Of a DNA stretch of 64,000 bases, positions 1 to 12,969 are shown in pieces. Location: contig OW121742.1 in NCBI GenBank assembly GCA_933228675.1, positions 16,198,489 through 16,262,488 on the forward strand. Reading direction: 5' to 3'. The first letter of the stretch is position 1. Every line of letters starts with the position of its first letter. Made by a program: the position numbers and the translations under genes. A model generated the notes under the pieces. The model was not told the DNA's origin and did no database searches. It saw nothing but the letters and a program-made list of their open reading frames with translations. The DNA comes from Stomorhina lunata (Eukaryota > Arthropoda > Insecta > Diptera > Rhiniidae).

Positions 1-1575
1 CATTAGACGAAGCTATCTAGGATCCTACGAATCATTTAGATTTCGATTTAATTACTAGATTTTAAAAATATACTTAAATTTTGATTCAAATCATCTTCAA
101 CAAATTTTTGCCGATCTTATTTTTGTTTTTCCAATTCACCAACCAATTAGTCTCTAGCTAAGTTTCTTACCGTTTCTTATTAATTTTAATATTTGAGAAT
201 AACTTAGATAAGATAAAAAGGTAGCAGGAAAAGTTAAATACAAAACGAAAAAACAAAATTAAGTTTAAGTACGAGTTTTGAAATTTTTTTCAGTGATCAC
301 AGATTTTCTCCCAACTTGCTCTATCTGCTCTAGTTTCCAAGGAAATCGAACCTTTATATTTTCATATAAAATTTTTCAAAAAATTAGGTTTCAGTACGAA
401 TTTTGAAATTTTTTTGTAGTGATCACAGATTTTGGTCCAAATTTCCAAGACCTAGTTTTCAAAAATTAAGTTTTAGTACGAATTTTGAAATTTTTTTTAG
501 TGATCACAGGTTTTCGCCCAAATTGCTCTATGTGCTCTAGATTCCAAGGAAATCGAAGTTATATATATTCATATAAAAATTTTCAAAAAATTATGTTTAA
601 GTACGAATTTTGAAATTTTTTAGTGATCACAGATTTTCGACCAAATTGCTCTATATGCTCTAGTTTCCAAGGAAATCGAAGTTTTATATTTCCACATAAA
701 AATTTTCAAAAAATTAGGTTTAAGTAGGAATTTAAAAAATTCACAGATTTTAGCTAAATTGCTATAGTTTCCAAGGAAATCAAAGTTTTATATTTTCATA
801 TAAAAATTTTCAAAAAAAAAATAATTTTTAGTACGAATTTTGAAATTTTTTTTAGTTATCACAGATTTTTGCCCAAATTACTCTATCGAAGAATAGAAAT
901 CGAAGTTTTATATTTTTATATACAAATTTTCAAAAAAAAATTAGGTTTTACTACGAATTTTAAAATTTTTTGTAGTGATCACAGATTTTCGCCCAAATTG
1001 ATCGATCTGCTCTAGTTTCCAAGGAAATCGATATTTTGCATTTTCATATAAAAATTTTCAAAAAATTAGATATGAATTTAGAAATGTTTTTTTAGTGGTT
1101 TTCACTCAAATTTCTCTACCTGCTTTAGTTTCCATAAAATTTTTCAAAAAATCACAGATTCTTAGATTTTCGCCCAAATTGCTCTATCTGCTCTAGGTTC
1201 CAAGGAAATCAAAGTTTTATATTTTCATATAAAAATTTTCAGAAAATTAAGTTTTAGTACGAATTTTGAAATTTTTTTTAGTGATCACAGATTTTCGCCA
1301 AAATTGCTGTATCTGCTCTAGTTTCCAAGAAAATCGAGATTTTATATTTTCATACAAAAATTTTTAAAAAATTAGGTTTTGGTACCAATTTTAAAGTTTT
1401 TTTTAGTGATTACAGATTTTTGCCCAAATTGCTCTATCTGCTCTAGTTTCCAAGGAAATCGAAGTTTTATATTTTCATATACAAATTTTCAAAAAATTAG
1501 GTTTTAGTACGAAGCAGAAATATTTGGTAATTATAAAGATTTCTTTATCAACAATAAACATTTTCTTTCTTTTAG
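1..1575. repeat. Intron with ~120-bp tandem repeats
   Basis: This is non-coding sequence upstream of the first visible ABC transporter exon and is read as its intron. From about 280 to 1510 it holds roughly nine degenerate copies of a ~120-bp unit. The unit's recognisable parts are GTGATCACAGATTTTCGCCC, CTCTAGTTTCCAAGGAAATC and TTTTCATATAAAAATTTTC. Copies differ by point changes and small gaps, and one near 740 is shortened. Bases 1-280 show AT-rich sequence with no coding signal. The same unit recurs in a later intron of the gene (2.94-3.45 kb). Confidence 0.8.
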
Positions 1576-4500
1576 TATCAAAGTGAATTAACTGCTCGAG
1601 AACAAAATGCTTATGCCAAGGCTGGCTCTATAGTGGAAGAAGTAATAAGCTCTGTACGTACAGTGGTGGCATTTGGAGGCGAAAAATCGGAACGCGAAAG
1701 ATATGACAATCTTCTGGTGCCTGCTTGTAAGTCCGGCAAGGCCAAGGGTATATTCTTAAGTTTGGGTGATTCGGTCTTAAAGGCCATGTTATTCATATCC
1801 AGTGCAGCAGCTTTTTGGTATGGAGCCCATTTAATTCTAGAAGATCGTTATAAAAATCCCGAGGATAAAGAATATACTCCAGCTATTTTGATGATAGTAA
1901 GTTTTCTAAAAAGAAAAGATACACAATTTTCTACTAATTTACTAATAAATTTCAGGTCATTTGCGGCATTGTAGTGGGTGCCGATCACATCGCCAGAACA
2001 TCTCCTTTTCTGGAGGCTTTTGCTTCAGCACGTGGCTCTGCAGTGGCCATATTTGAGGTTATTGAAACTGAATCGAAAATCGATCCTCTTTCCAAAGAGG
2101 GTAAAGTCAAGAATATGGGTTTGAAGTGTAATATTGAATTCCAAGATGTTTTCTTTTCATATCCCTCTCGTGAGGATTCCATAGTTTTGAGGGGTATAAA
2201 TATTAAAATTAATGAAGGGGAAACTGTGGCTTTGGTGGGTTATTCGGGTTCGGGTAAATCCACTTGTGTACAATTGTTGCAAAGATTCTATGATCCCATC
2301 TTTGGAAAAGTGATGCTGGATAATGAGGATATACGTAAATATAATGTAAATTGGTTGAGATCTAATATGGCGGTTGTGGGTCAGGAGCCGGTATTATTTT
2401 TCGGTACAATAGGTAAGTTTTAAAAGAATTAATTCACATTTTTAACCTTGTTATTAAAGCTCTTGGTCTCCAATTACACTGTGCTCGATTTCGACAACTT
2501 TTTTTACCGACAAAAGGGAGACCTAGTGGGTAAAGATAAATCGAGTACAGTTAGCTCTAGTTCCCGAGCTAACTCGAAAACTGTTTACTTTCTTGAACTA
2601 AGTAAAAAATCGAAACTCGGCAACAAAATTATCTTTCAGAAAAACTAATTATTTTTTTTATACGAGCAGTCGTTTTGGAAATAAATTTTTTTGCTTGCAA
2701 AACAAAAAATTAATTTTGTTTTGTCATTATTTTTGTGATTTTTCAAAAACAAAACTTTTTTTCCAAAAAAAATTACTTCCAAACGACTGATCGTATTAAA
2801 AAAATAATTAATTTTTCTCAAAGGTAATTTTGTTGCCGAGTTTCGATTTTTAACTTAGTTCAAGAAAATAAATAGTTTTCGAGTTATGAGAATATTTATT
2901 GCTCAACCTCCTCCATTTTTTTAATAACGCTATATTTCGAAGTTTTATAATGTCATATAAAAATTTAAAAAAAATTTAGTACGAATTTTGAAATTTTTTT
3001 TAGTGATCACAGATTTTCACTAAAATTTCTCCATCTGCTTTAGTTTCCAAGGAAATCGAAGTTTTATATTTTCATATAAAAATTTTCAAAAAATTAGGTT
3101 AAGAAATTAAAAATTTTTTAGTGGTCACAGATTTTCGCCCAAATTGCTCTATCTGTTCTAAATAGTTTCCAAAGAAATCGAAATTTTATAATTTCATATG
3201 AAAATTAGGTTTTAGTACGAATTTTGAGATTTGTTTTAGTGATCACAGATTTTCGCGCAAATTGCCCTATCTGCTCTAGTTTCCAAGGAAATCGAAGTTT
3301 TACATGTTCATATAAAAATTTTCAAAAAATTAGGTTTTATTTTGAGTTTTACAATTTTTTTAGGATCACATATTTTTTCCCAAATTGCTCTATCTTCCCT
3401 AGTTTCCAAGGAATTTAAAGTTTTATATTTTCATATAAAAATTTTTATCTACGCGAATATTTATTGCGCAACCTCCCGCAGTTTTTAAATAACGCTATAT
3501 CTCGATAATTTCAAAATCCTACTTTAGTTTTAATTATATTTCTATTCTTTCGTAGAGGAAAATATCAGACATGGTAAAATGGATGCTACCCAAAAGGAGG
3601 TTGAAGATGCTGCTAAGGCTGGAGGAGCTCATGATTTCATTATTGCTCTACCTGAGGTAAAATTCGTTTAAAAAAACCATCAATCGATTTACTTTAAAAT
3701 TAACTAACAAATTATAAAACCCCCCTTAGGGCTACCATACCTTGATCAGTGAAAAGGGTGTCCAGCTATCCGGTGGCCAACGTCAACGTATTGCCATAGC
3801 ACGTGCCTTAATACAAAATCCCAAAATTTTGCTTTTAGATGAAGCTACCTCAGCTTTGGATTACCATTCGGAAAAACTGGTGCAGGCTGCCTTAGATAGA
3901 GCTAGTAAAGGACGCACAACCCTGGTGGTATCCCATCGCTTATCAGCGATTTGTCATGCAGATCGCATAATATTCATAGACAAAGGTAAAGTGGCGGAGG
4001 AGGGCAATCACGAGAGTCTAATGAAAGAAAAGGGTCTTTATTATGAAATGGTAACCGCCCATGAATATGAAGGCCTGCTGGATAGTGTAAATGAAAATAT
4101 TGATGAAGGTGGTAATAATAATGCTATGGAATTGGTGGAGAAGGAAAAGGATGTCATAAGTGAAAAGAATATTTTGAATGGCTTGACACATAGTCCCCGT
4201 TTTTCGGTGGTTTCTTTGGATAAAAACAGACGCGTATCGCATGGTCCCCGCTTCTCCGAAGCTTCTTTGGACAAAAATATTTTGCAAGCATTTGCCGGTC
4301 GCTTTGTAACAGATCCCTCCGAAAAGGACGTTGCTTTAGAGGCACCTAGAACTCAATATTTGAAAACATTTTGGCGTGTCTTACAGTGGGCTAGACCCGA
4401 GTGGTGTTATTTGATTATAGCTGCTACATGTGCCTTGTTATATGGCTGTGCTCAACCCGCCTTTGCCTTTGTATTTGCTGATTTATTCGGTTCATTGAAT

Positions 4501-6370
4501 GATGAGGATCCAGAGGTGGTTTTACGTAACACTGGAAAGTCAGCTATAATAGCCACAGTAGTGGGTATTTTGGCCGGTATTACCTGCTTGACTCAAACGT
4601 ATTTCTTTAACTTGGCCGGTGTTTGGTTGACTACAAGATTGAGGTAGTTTTAAGATAAACTATAAACGTCTTTAAAATTTATTTATGATTTCTTAATTTT
4701 CAGATCACTAACATTTAGCAAAATCCTTAGTCAGGAAATGGGTTGGTTTGATTTGAAAGAAAACAGCGTGGGTGGCCTTTCGGCACGTTTGGCTGGTGAT
4801 GCTTCCGGGGTTCAAGGAGCCATTGGTTTTCCCTTAAGTAACATTTTACAAGCCTTCTCTAACTTTATATGCAGTTTTTCCATAGCCTTTTCCTATTCCT
4901 GGGAATTGGCTCTCATATGTTTGACCACGGCACCGTTTATGATAGCCTCGGTTATTTTTGAAGCCAAGTAAGTAAAAACTTTCACTTGCGAAATTGTCTT
5001 TCAAATTTAATATTTCTGGCCTTAGATACTCCAACAAAAGTGCCATTAAAGAAAAGGAAATTCTAGAGGAAACCAGTCGCATAGCCACGGAAACTATAGC
5101 CCAAATACGAACTGTGGCTGCCTTGCGTCGTGAAGAAGAGCTTATTAAGATATATAATAAAGAGGTGGATACATATCGTAATGAAATTAAGAAAAAATTA
5201 AGATATCGCGGTGTGGTCAATTCTTTGGGCATGGCAATCATGTTTTTAGGTTATGCCATAACCTTAACTTACGGTGGTTACATGTGTGCCAACGGTAGAA
5301 TAGAATTTGCAAATATAATGAAGTAAGTATTGAATCCCCTAAGTTCTAATTAATGCTTAATACTAAATCCCTTTTTACAGAATTTCGAATTCTATGTTAT
5401 ATGGCCTGTTCATTTTGGCTCAATCTTTGGCCTTTACACCCATGTTTAATGCCGCCTTGGTATCAGCTGATCGTTTGTTTACGATTATTGATCGTGAACC
5501 TCAGATTAAATCACCCGATATTAATGCCTCAAAGAAATATTCTCTGGTACCCAACAAAGCAAATGCTATTCAAGGAGTCAGTTTTAGAGACATCAATTTC
5601 CATTATCCTACACGTAAAGATCAAAAGGTTCTAAGAGGTTTCAATTTAGATGTATTACAAGGTAAAACAGTGGCTTTGGTGGGAGCTTCAGGTTCTGGCA
5701 AGTCCACTTGTGTGCAGTTGTTGCTGAGATATTATGATCCGGATACTGGTTCTATAGTAAGTTTTTGTTTTAGAGTTAAAATCAACAACTATTTAACATT
5801 TTCTTTTTAAAGCTTATCGATCAAGAAGACATACACCATGACATGACCTTAACAGGTCTACGCAAACGCATAGGTATTGTCTCACAAGAACCTTCACTAT
5901 TCGAAAAGACCATTGCTGATAATATTGCCTATGGTGATACCTCGCGCACGGTGCCTATGAATGAGATTTTAGCTGCTGCCAAAATGGCTAATGCCCATGA
6001 CTTTATTTCTGCCCTACCATCGGGCTATGAAACATGCTTGGGTGCTCGAGGTACCCAACTGTCAGGTGGTCAGAAGCAACGCATTGCTATAGCTCGTGCT
6101 TTGGTAAGAAATCCAAAAATCTTGCTACTCGATGAAGCCACTTCTGCCTTGGATTTGCAAAGTGAACGTATTGTTCAGTCGGCTTTGGATGAAGCTTGTT
6201 CGGGTCGTACCTGTTTGGTGATAGCTCATCGTTTGGCCACAGTACAAAATGCCGATGTGATATGTGTCATACAGGGTGGACGCATTATCGAGATGGGCAG
6301 CCATCCTCAGTTGCTGGCCAAGAATGGCATTTACGCAAAACTCTATCTCAGTCAACCGAATACGCATTAG
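1576..6370 (+). CDS. Mdr65: ABCB P-glycoprotein (Mdr65-like), 3' part
   Basis: ATP-driven multidrug exporter of the plasma membrane, 5'-truncated by the window. Visible exons: 1576-1896, 1956-2412, 3556-3656, 3730-4643, 4704-4967, 5026-5322, 5381-5756 and 5813-6370 (stop TAG). All introns are GT-AG and the frame closes across every junction, giving 1,095 residues. Full-length fly P-glycoproteins have about 1,300, so roughly 200 N-terminal residues lie on upstream exons. The first exon enters TMD1 near the conserved [12 protein letters not shown] stretch. NBD1 has Walker [10 protein letters not shown] (2238-2264), signature LSGGQ (3766-3780) and Walker [14 protein letters not shown] linker and TMD2 follow, then NBD2 with GASGSGKST (~5682), LSGGQ (~6060) and a second [12 protein letters not shown]. 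Both ATP sites look intact. Membership of ABCB is certain; the choice of Mdr65 over Mdr49/Mdr50 rests on recalled similarity. The gene is convergent with TM9SF3. Confidence 0.93.
2413..3555 (+). repeat. Intron with foldback and tandem repeats
   Basis: This intron interrupts NBD1 of the ABC transporter. From about 2940 to 3450 it carries some four to five copies of the ~120-bp unit also found at 280-1510. Left of these lies a long inverted repeat, listed separately. The segment containing AATATTTATTGCTCAACCTCC at 2890-2940 returns at about 3457-3515 with a few changes. No coding signal is seen. Confidence 0.75.
2571..2885. repeat. Foldback: ~120-bp inverted repeat
   Basis: The left arm (about 2571-2690) begins AACTCGAAAACTGTTTACTT and includes CGAAACTCGGCAACAAAATT. 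The right arm (about 2760-2885) is its reverse complement with scattered mismatches: AATTTTGTTGCCGAGTTTCG near 2826 and ending TTTTCGAGTT. The centre (~2690-2750) holds a smaller palindrome of CAAAACAAAA and TTTTGTTTTG. The structure resembles a MITE or foldback element, but no transposase or clear target duplication is visible. Confidence 0.75.
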
Positions 6371-6507
6371 GCTTAAAGCTTTGTCGCAACAAATTTTTTT
6401 TATAAATTTTACAACTAACTTTTAGTATAGAAATTTATAGGTATAAGAAAAATATGTATGTATGTTATTGTACAATTAGCTTTAGTTTTATTGTATTGAA
6501 CTCAAAA

Positions 6508-6513
6508 AATAAA
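6508..6513 (+). terminator. Poly(A) signal of the ABC transporter gene
   Basis: AATAAA lies about 140 bp after the stop codon, in AT-rich 3' UTR-like sequence. This is the expected distance for a fly gene. Confidence 0.6.
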
Positions 6514-6769
6514 ATATTATATTTGGAAAATAACGCATTTATAAAAAAGAAAAAAATTTCTAAAACATGAATTTTTCTTCACAGTATCAATCATATCCCG
6601 ATTTCTTAAAAAAAAATTGTAAGCTGAGGCCAAACTGTTTTATGCAAAGATGAAGGGACAGAAAATTTAACATAGAAAATTTGCTGTAACATTCTATCCC
6701 ATCGCCATCCAATAGTAAAAGTTGAACTAGATACAAATCATCTAGTTCACTATTTAAAATAAAAACAAG

Positions 6770-7463
6770 CTATAGTCGGTCAAGCCCGAATATATCGTAC
6801 CCTTCACTACTAAGGTCAAATATGGACCAACAATTATACAATTTTTCCTTAAGTCTTAGAGATATACATACATATACTATGTGATATTTTTTTTTAAATT
6901 TCGTGATTTATGTCTTTTCCGTCTAAGGGATATGGGAGCTAGGGTCAATTGTGGACCGATTGTTACCAAATTTTGATTATTGGTTTATATTTACAAAATA
7001 TTTATGAGTGCAAAGTTAAAGTAAGCAAATGCTAGAGTTATAACATTTTTGTGCTTTTATGTGTGTACAAACGTCTTTTGAGAATGTGTGTTGTATGGGA
7101 AGTATAGTCAAATATGGGCCGATTTCTACAAAATTAGGTTATCATAACCAATATTTGTGCTAAATATTATTAAAGGCATCCCTATGGATGGTACCCTAAA
7201 TAGTAATCCGATTTCGCCAAAAAGTATAGGGATCGTCCTTGAATCAATATGAGCCTGCGCACAATTTCATCAAATTATCTTTAAAGTTACGACCTGTACA
7301 ATGATAACAAGCTTACATGGATAACCGGCCAGCCAGCCAGACGGACATCATTAAAACTACTCAGGGAGTGATTCTAAGTCTCAGACCAATATTTCTATGC
7401 GCTACAAACATCAACACAAACCCAATATACCCTTTCCACCTATGGTGTTGAAGGGTATAAAAA
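6770..7463. mobile_element. Decayed non-autonomous element, Helentron/DINE-like
   Basis: The segment contains GTCGGTCAAGCCCGAATATA near the left and ACCAATATTTCTATGCGCTA near the right. It ends in an inverted repeat, TATACCCTT (7426-7434) with AAGGGTATA (7451-7459). This layout resembles dispersed short elements common in fly genomes, which I associate with the DINE-1/Helentron group. No ORF is present. The family name is a guess from recalled pattern; the repeat character is better supported. Confidence 0.35.
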
Positions 7464-7689
7464 TAAAGGATTTTTTTATAAAGAGAAGTAACACTCAGGC
7501 AAATATACAAAGTGTATATCGTCGGTATTATGTAGAAAGGCCCTAACTCACATTTTTTCGAAATTATTATTTTTTTTGTGATTCCAATGCATTAAGCGGT
7601 TATTCAAGTAATTTTCTAAAAAGCCCTAACTTATTCCCAAAAAATATATTTATTTTAAAAGCCCTATCTCGGCAAATTACGAGTCGTTG

Positions 7690-8520
7690 CATCTACAAAT
7701 AATAGAAAACTTTCGAATCGTAAAGCTTTCGGTTTGATGTAAAATGAATATAATTGAATACGAGTATAAAACTTTTGTCGACAAAATATTTCGGATAGAA
7801 AACTTTCAATATCAAAAGATTTCCTATAGAAAACTTTTAACTATCTTATGGGCAACTTTTAATATCCTTCTACTAAAAACATTCCATATCGAAAGCCTTC
7901 CAATAAAAAACTGCCATTATCTAAAGATCTTATATAAAACTTTCGATATTAAAAGATTTCTTATATAAAACTTTCCTATACAATTCTTTGAATAACGAAA
8001 GTTTTCCCATAGGCAACTTTTGATGTAAAAAGCTTTCAATTAAAAACATTAAATATCAAAAGCATTCAAATCAAAAACATTTCCTATATAAAACTTTAGT
8101 CAAAATATTTCGGATAGAAAACTCTTCGTATTAACAGATTTCCTAAAGGTAAATTATAAAGATTTCTACTAAAAACATTCTATATCGAAAGCTTTCCAAT
8201 ATAAAACTGCCAATATCTAAGGATTTCCTTTACAAAACTTTTGATGTCGAAAGCTTCCTACAAAAAACTTTCGATATCGAAAGATTTTCTATTGAAAACT
8301 TTTGAATTCCTAGATAAAACTTTGAATAACGAAACATTTCATACAGAAAACATTTGAAGTCAAACTTTTAATATCGAAAGCCTTTCCTTTAGAAAGAAAA
8401 CTTTCGTATCGAAAGACGTTCTATAGAAAACCTTGAATATCGAAAGATTTCCTATAGAAAACATTGACTATCAAAAGTTTTCCTATAGAGAACTTTTACT
8501 ATCAAAAGCTTGTTTGTAAC
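7690..8520. repeat. Degenerate ~30-bp AT minisatellite
   Basis: Many diverged copies of a unit built from CTATAGAAAACTTT and ATATCGAAAGATTTC are visible, for example around 7796-7990 and 8260-8500. No ORF is credible. It shares the CTATAGAAAA core with the larger arrays elsewhere in the window. Confidence 0.7.
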
Positions 8521-9889
8521 TTCTTTAACATGGGCTCAAAAACCAAAGATGCATATATTCTGAATCTTTATGAAATTCTAAGACGATTGAGCAATGACCA
8601 TTTGTCTGTCCGTCTGTCTGTTGAAGGCACTATAGGGCCTAAACGAAAGAAACTTGGCAAAAGTATTATTTATTTCTTGGAATTTTTTGGTATTGAAATT
8701 GGTTTAGCGAAAGCGCTTCACATTTGATCATAGCTCGTTGATTAATAAAGCTACTGCAACCAAATTTAGTCCAAAGATTTCACCAACAATACCAACTTGA
8801 GTAACAATTTTTTTCGAATTTGGTCCTCATTTAGAATTATCTGCGACCTCGTAGATATGTGAAATATATTTCTAAATTTAATACAATTTGATGGTGGGTT
8901 TATAAGATTCGTCACAGCTAAATATAACACTCTTGTTAAGTACTCATTTTAAATATAAAGAGTTATGTTATTACCGCAGAGAAGTGATATGATTATTAAA
9001 CAATTACCTGTGATTCTGATGTTTTGAGTAAAATATTGCTGAATATTTCGTACAAATTTTGCACTATAAACTTTTAAAACCAAATTCGTTTTTTAATGAT
9101 TTTATTATAAATATTTTGCCATTTTAATTCTTTATTTATTTTCTTGACTTGACCTTTTTATTATTTTATTTTTCACCATGTTTTTCACGTATTATTATTT
9201 ATTAAATTACAAACACTTTTATTTTACTTTCAATTTAATTTTTGTTTCTTTTGAAAATGACATTTTTTTACTTATTACAATAATTTAATTACTTTCTTAC
9301 ATCCTGAGAATAGGCAACACTTTGTAACTTTAAGCATTTGCACAAACCTAAACACATATTTAGCACATACACAAACCCTTGGTTACCACATTATTTGCTT
9401 GCTCTTCTTCATTTTTTTATCACTACTCAACTCTTGTTTATACTAATACTCAACCAAAAACAACAACGATTTCTAATAAGAATATGGCGTTACATTGCAA
9501 TTTTTTCTGCATGCAATTTTAACACTTTTTTATTTATGATTTTTGCTAAAAATTTCACTTTTCTTATTAATTAAAAACTTTTATTTCATTAATTAAACAT
9601 TTTTAAACACTTTGTGCTAATTTTTATTGAATTTGTTTCACTTTTATAACAATTTTAACCGTTTAAAATTGGAACGTACTAAAGTCGCGTCTGATCGTTT
9701 TAACATTTTCCTATTAACTAAAGAGGAAATAAAAAGAAGGAAAATAGATAAGATGAGATGGTTTAGATGAGAGGGATTATTTAGATAAAGGAAGATAAAA
9801 AAGGTTATGTAATTGGTAAGGGAAAAGGAAATGTGATAAGGAAAAAATGTTTTTAAGGAAATGAAATTATTAGTAAAATTAAATGAAAT
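8521..9889. other. AT-rich intergenic sequence, nothing recognised
   Basis: No coding, RNA or repeat structure is evident apart from A/T runs and short homopurine stretches (about 9730-9850). Short open frames here have no recognisable features. Confidence 0.6.
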
Positions 9890-12274
9890 TACAAAACATA
9901 ATTTTTTTTTTATTATTGTAAGATTTAAATTCAATATAAAATTTTTTCAATATACAAATTTTCAATATATTTTTTCTTTAAAAAAAATTCAATATCAAAT
10001 TTTTTTCAGTAAAAAAATTTCAATATTAAAAATTTTAAATATAAAATTTTTGTAATTTTTCTTTACATAAAATTTTTTTTATCGAAATATTTTTAAATTC
10101 AAAACAAAAATTTCAAAAAAAATTTATATTAAAAATATAAATTTTTTTCTGAAAAAAATGTTCAATATAAAATTTTTCTATATAAAATTTTTTGTATATA
10201 AATTTTTTTCTATAAAAAATATTTTTCAATATAAATTTTTTTTATAGAAAAAATTCCAATATAATTTTTTTTTTTAGAAAAAATTTCAATATAAATTTTT
10301 TTTATAGAAAAAATTTCAATATAAATTTTTTTATAGAAAAAATTTCAATATAAATTTTTTTATAGAAAAAATTTCAATACAAATTTTTTTATAGAAAAAA
10401 ATTCAATATAAATTTTTTTATAGAAAAAATTTCAATATAAATTTTTTATAGAAAAAATTTCAATATAAATTTTTTATAGAAAAAATTTCAATATAAATTT
10501 TCTTATAGAAAAAATTTCAATATAAAACATTTTCTATGAAAATATGTTCAATATAAAATTTTTTCTATAGAAATATTTGCAATAAAAATGTTTTTTACAG
10601 AAAAAATTTGAATATAACTTTTTTTTATAGAAAAAATTTTAATATAAATTTTTTTATAGAAAAAATTTCTACGCAAAACATTCCCTATGAAAAAATTTTC
10701 AATAAAAAAGTTTTTTATAGAAAAATTTTCAATATAAAATTTTTTCTATAAAAAAATTTTCAATTTTAATTTTTTTCTATAGAAAAATTTTCAATTTTAA
10801 ATTTTTTCTATAGAAAAATTTTCAATATAAATTTTTTTAGAAAAATTTTCAATATAAAATTTTTTAGAAAAACTTTCAATATAAAATTTTTTAGAAAAAT
10901 TTTCAATATAAAATTTTTTCTATAAAAAAATTTTCAATATAAAATTTTTTCCAATGGAAAAATTTTCAATGTAAAAATTTTCCTATATAAAATTTTAAAT
11001 TTTAAAATTAAGGAAAAATTTTTAATATTAAAATTTTTCCTGTAAAAAAATTTTCAATACAAAATATTTTCTATAGAAAAATTTTCGGTATAAAATTTAT
11101 ATAGAAAATTTTCAATACAATTTTATTTTTTACAAAAAGTTTTAATGTAAAATTTTTGCTATGAAAAAATTTCAACATAAAATTTTTTCTATGAAAAAAT
11201 TTTGAATATAAAATTTTTTCTATAGAAATATTTTTATAGAAAAATTTTCTATATGAAATTTTTTCTATAGAAAAATTTTCAATTTTAATTTTTTTCTATA
11301 GAAAAATTTTCAATATAAATTTTTTTAGAAAAATTTTTAATATATTTTTATTCTATAAAAAATTTTTAAATATAACATTTTTTCCACTGAAAAATTTTCA
11401 ATGTAACAATTTTCCTATGGAAAATTTTTAAATTTTTTCTAAAAAAAAGTTCAATTTAAAATTGTTTCTAAAGAAAAATTTTTAATATAAAAATTTTTCT
11501 ATAGAAAAAGTAATATAAAATTTTTTCTGTAAAAAAATTTTCAATATAAAATTTTTTCTATAGAACAATTTTCGGTATAAAATTTTTCTACAGAAAATTT
11601 TCAATAAAATTTTATTTTTTACAAAAAATTTCAATATAAAATTTTTTCTATGAAAAAATTTTAATATAAAATTTTTTCTATGAAAAAATTTCAATATAAA
11701 ATTTTTTTTATGAAAAAATTTTGAATATAAAATTTTTTCTATGGAAATATTTTTATAGAAAAATTTTCAATATGAAATTTTTTCTATAGAAAAATTTTCA
11801 ATATTAAATTTTTTCTATAGAAATATTTTCAATGTGAAATTTTTTCTATAGAAAAATTTTCAATATGAAATTTTTTATATAGAAAAATTTTCAATATATA
11901 TTATATTTTTCTTTAAAAAAAAATTGAACATAAATTTTTGTTAAATGAAAAATTTTCTGTTAAAAATTTTCAATACAAAATTTTTTCTCCAGAAAATTTT
12001 TCAGTATAAAATTTTTTTATGCAAAAATTTTCAATATAAATTTTTTTAGAAAAAAAATTTCTAAAGAATTTTTTCAATATAAATTTTTTTTAGAAAAATT
12101 TTTAATATAAATTTTTTTAGAAAAATTTTTCAATATAAATTTTCTTAGAAAAAATTTCAATATAAAATTTTTTAGAAAAATTTTCAATATAAAATTTTTT
12201 AGAAAAATTTTCAATATAAAATTTTTTCTATAGAAATTTTCAATAGAAAATTTTTTCTATACAAAAATTTTTTC
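9890..12274. repeat. Degenerate AT minisatellite, ~25-32-bp unit
   Basis: A long run of imperfect units alternates TTCAATATAAA, T-rich tracts and TATAGAAAAA. The most regular stretch is about 10230-10520 (AAAATTTCAATATAAATTTT). Many units contain TTTTCTATAGAAAAATTTTC. Unit length drifts through indels, so this is an old array compared with the 33-bp array at 32.6 kb. Confidence 0.85.
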
Positions 12275-12969
12275 GAAAAATTAGGTTTCATCAGGCTTGA
12301 GTTCATTTTAATTTTCAAATTATTAATTTTGAAAATTGGAAAGTAAATTATGGAGAAAAACTGAAAAAATTATTTTTGAACGCGGCTAGTGGATTGCAAT
12401 TTCTGTCCCGCCACAGGACGTCATCAGCACTTAGCGCCCTCGACCACAGTCGAGTTGTCAAATTGCAGAGATAATCATCAATTTAACTCATTGAGTTTGA
12501 TCGAACATCACTACGTTTAATTGATTGTGTATTCTCCTATTACTTGTTTTGCTCGATCTTTTCACTTGCCGTTGGCATGTAGAGAAGAACAAGACTATTT
12601 GGTTTGATGCTATTTTTAGAATAGTAACAATGTTAACAACATATGTATGTAAGTAAATTACATGAATGTATGTAAATGCAACGTGCCCTTTGCTTTTAAT
12701 TATTTGGGAATTAATTATTCGAACTTTAGAATTAATTGAAAAATTAGGTTTCTCGACTGTGGTCGAGGGCGCTAAGTGCTGATGACGTCCTGTGGCGGGA
12801 CAGAAATTGCAATCCACTAGCCGCGTTCAAAAATAATTTTTTCAGTTTTTCTCCATAATTTACTTTCCAATTTTCAAAATTAATAATTTGAAAATTAAAA
12901 TGAACTCAAGCCTGATGAAACCTAATTTTTCAATTAATTCTAAAGTTCGAATAATTAATTCCCAAATAA
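12275..12969. mobile_element. Nested inverted-repeat element
   Basis: A 166-bp segment at 12289-12454 is present in reverse complement at 12752-12917. The right copy is enclosed by 52-bp inverted repeats at 12700-12751 and 12918-12969, which begin TTATTTGGGAATTAATTATT. The left copy is preceded by only the last 14 bases of that repeat (12275-12288, GAAAAATTAGGTTT) and lacks the far side. The 166-bp segment is GC-richer than its surroundings (CGACCACAGTCGAG, CCCGCCACAGGACGTC). The spacer is 12455-12699. The 109-codon open frame across the right copy is a by-product. The structure interrupts an AT minisatellite on both sides. Class unknown. Confidence 0.8.

Noticed and set aside
12488..12817. 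109-codon minus-strand frame
   Set aside because: It runs through one arm of the inverted repeat and its spacer, and no feature resembles a protein family.
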